Of a stretch of 22,167 nt of DNA, positions 21,804 through 22,167 are shown one piece after another. Both the position numbers and the translations under genes were made by a program. Positions within the stretch are counted from its first letter, which is position 1. Every line of letters starts with the position of its first letter. The stretch is from an uncultured Bacilli bacterium (GTDB taxonomy: Bacteria; Bacillota_I; Bacilli_A; RFN20; CAG-631), in NCBI GenBank assembly GCA_934215405.1, contig CAKPZU010000020.1, positions 1 to 22,167 of the forward strand, given 5' to 3'. The notes beneath the pieces were generated by a model. That model ran no database searches. It saw only the letters and a list, made by a program, of their open reading frames with translations, and was not told where the DNA came from.

Positions 21804-21860
21804 AAGATATCTCTCCTTCCGCCTAAAGTTGCATTTTGAACCTTAAGTAAGTTAAGTCCG
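21804..21860 (-). promoter_or_regulatory. rpmE leader RNA with two alternative hairpins
   Basis: The predicted leader is about 57 nt. One hairpin pairs CTTAA with TTAAG (21842-21856, 5-nt loop). A second pairs AAGGTT with AACTTT (21825-21844, 8-nt loop). They share 21842-21844 and so exclude each other. Next to the start codon come TTAGGCG and GAAGGAG. Leaders upstream of L31 genes have been proposed in Bacillota as autoregulatory; I cannot test whether this one matches a published model. Confidence 0.4.
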
Positions 21861-21866
21861 TTTATA

Positions 21867-21895
21867 ATCTTACCACACTTAAATATAAAATACAA
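21867..21895 (-). promoter_or_regulatory. rpmE promoter
   Basis: On the minus strand TTGTAT (21890-21895) lies 17 nt upstream of TAAGAT (21867-21872), each matching 4/6 of the sigma-A consensus with ideal spacing. The predicted start is near 21860. The -35 lies within a short inverted repeat downstream of the neighbouring GGGtGRT gene. Confidence 0.6.
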
Positions 21896-21905
21896 GCGTT
21901 TTGTA
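21881..21905 (-). terminator. Possible weak terminator after the GGGtGRT gene
   Basis: On the minus strand TACAA pairs with TTGTA (5 bp, loop AACGC), followed by TTTTATATTT. The stem is short and AT-rich, so termination would be weak, and it overlaps the rpmE -35 element. Read-through from the GGGtGRT gene into rpmE remains possible. Confidence 0.3.
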
Positions 21906-21914
21906 ATTAATCTA

Positions 21915-22167
21915 TTATTTCTTTGCTAATGCTTCAGCTACTGCTACTGCTGTAGCAACTGTTGCACCAACCATTGGGTTATTACCCATACCAATTAAGC
22001 CCATCATTTCAACATGTGCAGGAACAGATGATGAACCAGCAAATTGAGCATCAGAATGCATTCTACCCATAGTATCTGTCATACCATAAGAAGCAGGTCC
22101 TGCTCCCATATTATCTGGGTGTAATGTTCTTCCAGTTCCACCACCTGAGGCAACTGAGAAGTATTTC
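21915..22167 (-). CDS. GGGtGRT family protein, C-terminal part (gene continues past the right edge)
   Basis: The open frame runs off the right end of the window; the visible C-terminal part is 83 codons. It reads KYFSVASGGGTGRTLHPDNM and continues with GAGPASYGMTDTMGRMHSD, then SSSVPAHVEMMGLIGMGNNP and a small-residue-rich helix ending AEALAKK. The motif GGGTGRT is the one for which the GGGtGRT family is named; full members are roughly 330 residues and their function is, to my knowledge, not established. An internal ATG at 22109 would give 64 codons, but it lies after the motif and has no ribosome binding site, so it is not the start. Stop is TAA, about 110 nt before the rpmE start. Confidence 0.85.
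   Translation of the reverse strand, partial: KYFSVASGGGTGRTLHPDNMGAGPASYGMTDTMGRMHSDAQFAGSSSVPAHVEMMGLIGMGNNPMVGATVATAVAVAEALAKK

Noticed and set aside
1..22167. Mobile elements, CRISPR arrays, tRNA or rRNA genes, defence systems
   Set aside because: I found no direct repeat arrays, transposase-like frames, terminal inverted repeats or tRNA-like folds. All frames are accounted for by housekeeping genes.

Overview
The window is a housekeeping stretch from an AT-rich Gram-positive-type genome. Gene order, AGGAGG-type ribosome binding sites, a single-chain glycyl-tRNA synthetase and the glyS-dnaG-rpoD-trmK block all point to the Bacilli side of Bacillota, probably the Erysipelotrichales/Mollicutes-like part. 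That placement is inference from gene content. The standard genetic code fits: every tryptophan is TGG and no gene is broken by an in-frame TGA. TGA is also not used as a stop by any of the 35 genes.

Layout. (1) Positions 35-13077, minus strand: the S10, spc and start of the alpha ribosomal-protein operons as one run, in transcription order rpsJ-rplC-rplD-rplW-rplB-rpsS-rplV-rpsC-rplP-rpmC-rpsQ-rplN-rplX-rplE-rpsN-rpsH-rplF-rplR-rpsE-rplO-secY-adk-map-infA-rpmJ-rpsM-rpsK. Spacers are 3-29 nt, with several overlaps. rpmD (L30), expected between rpsE and rplO, is missing. rpoA should follow beyond the left edge. (2) Positions 13078-13401: a 324-nt gap with the S10 promoter, its A-tract UP element, an approx. 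120-nt leader RNA with a long hairpin, and the typA terminator. (3) Positions 13402-16348, minus strand: typA and galE, each closed by its own terminator. (4) Positions 16349-16546: divergent galE and glyS promoters. (5) Positions 16547-21573, plus strand: the glyS-dnaG-rpoD-trmK operon, ending in a bidirectional terminator shared with rpmE. (6) Positions 21597-22167, minus strand: rpmE with its own promoter and leader, then the 3' part of a GGGtGRT-family gene of unknown function cut by the right edge.

How the genes work together: the left two thirds make ribosome parts, the translocon that receives secreted chains (SecY), the enzyme that trims initiator methionine (Map), the initiation factor IF-1, and adenylate kinase. 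The right third couples tRNA charging and modification with primase and the main sigma factor.

I found no mobile element, CRISPR array, tRNA, rRNA or accessory island, and no clear new system. The points most worth a second look are: the leader of the S10 operon and its start-site similarity to the rpmE leader; the IF-1 reading frame that runs through the rpmJ start; the absence of TGA stops; the divergent TypA; and the GGGtGRT gene at the edge.
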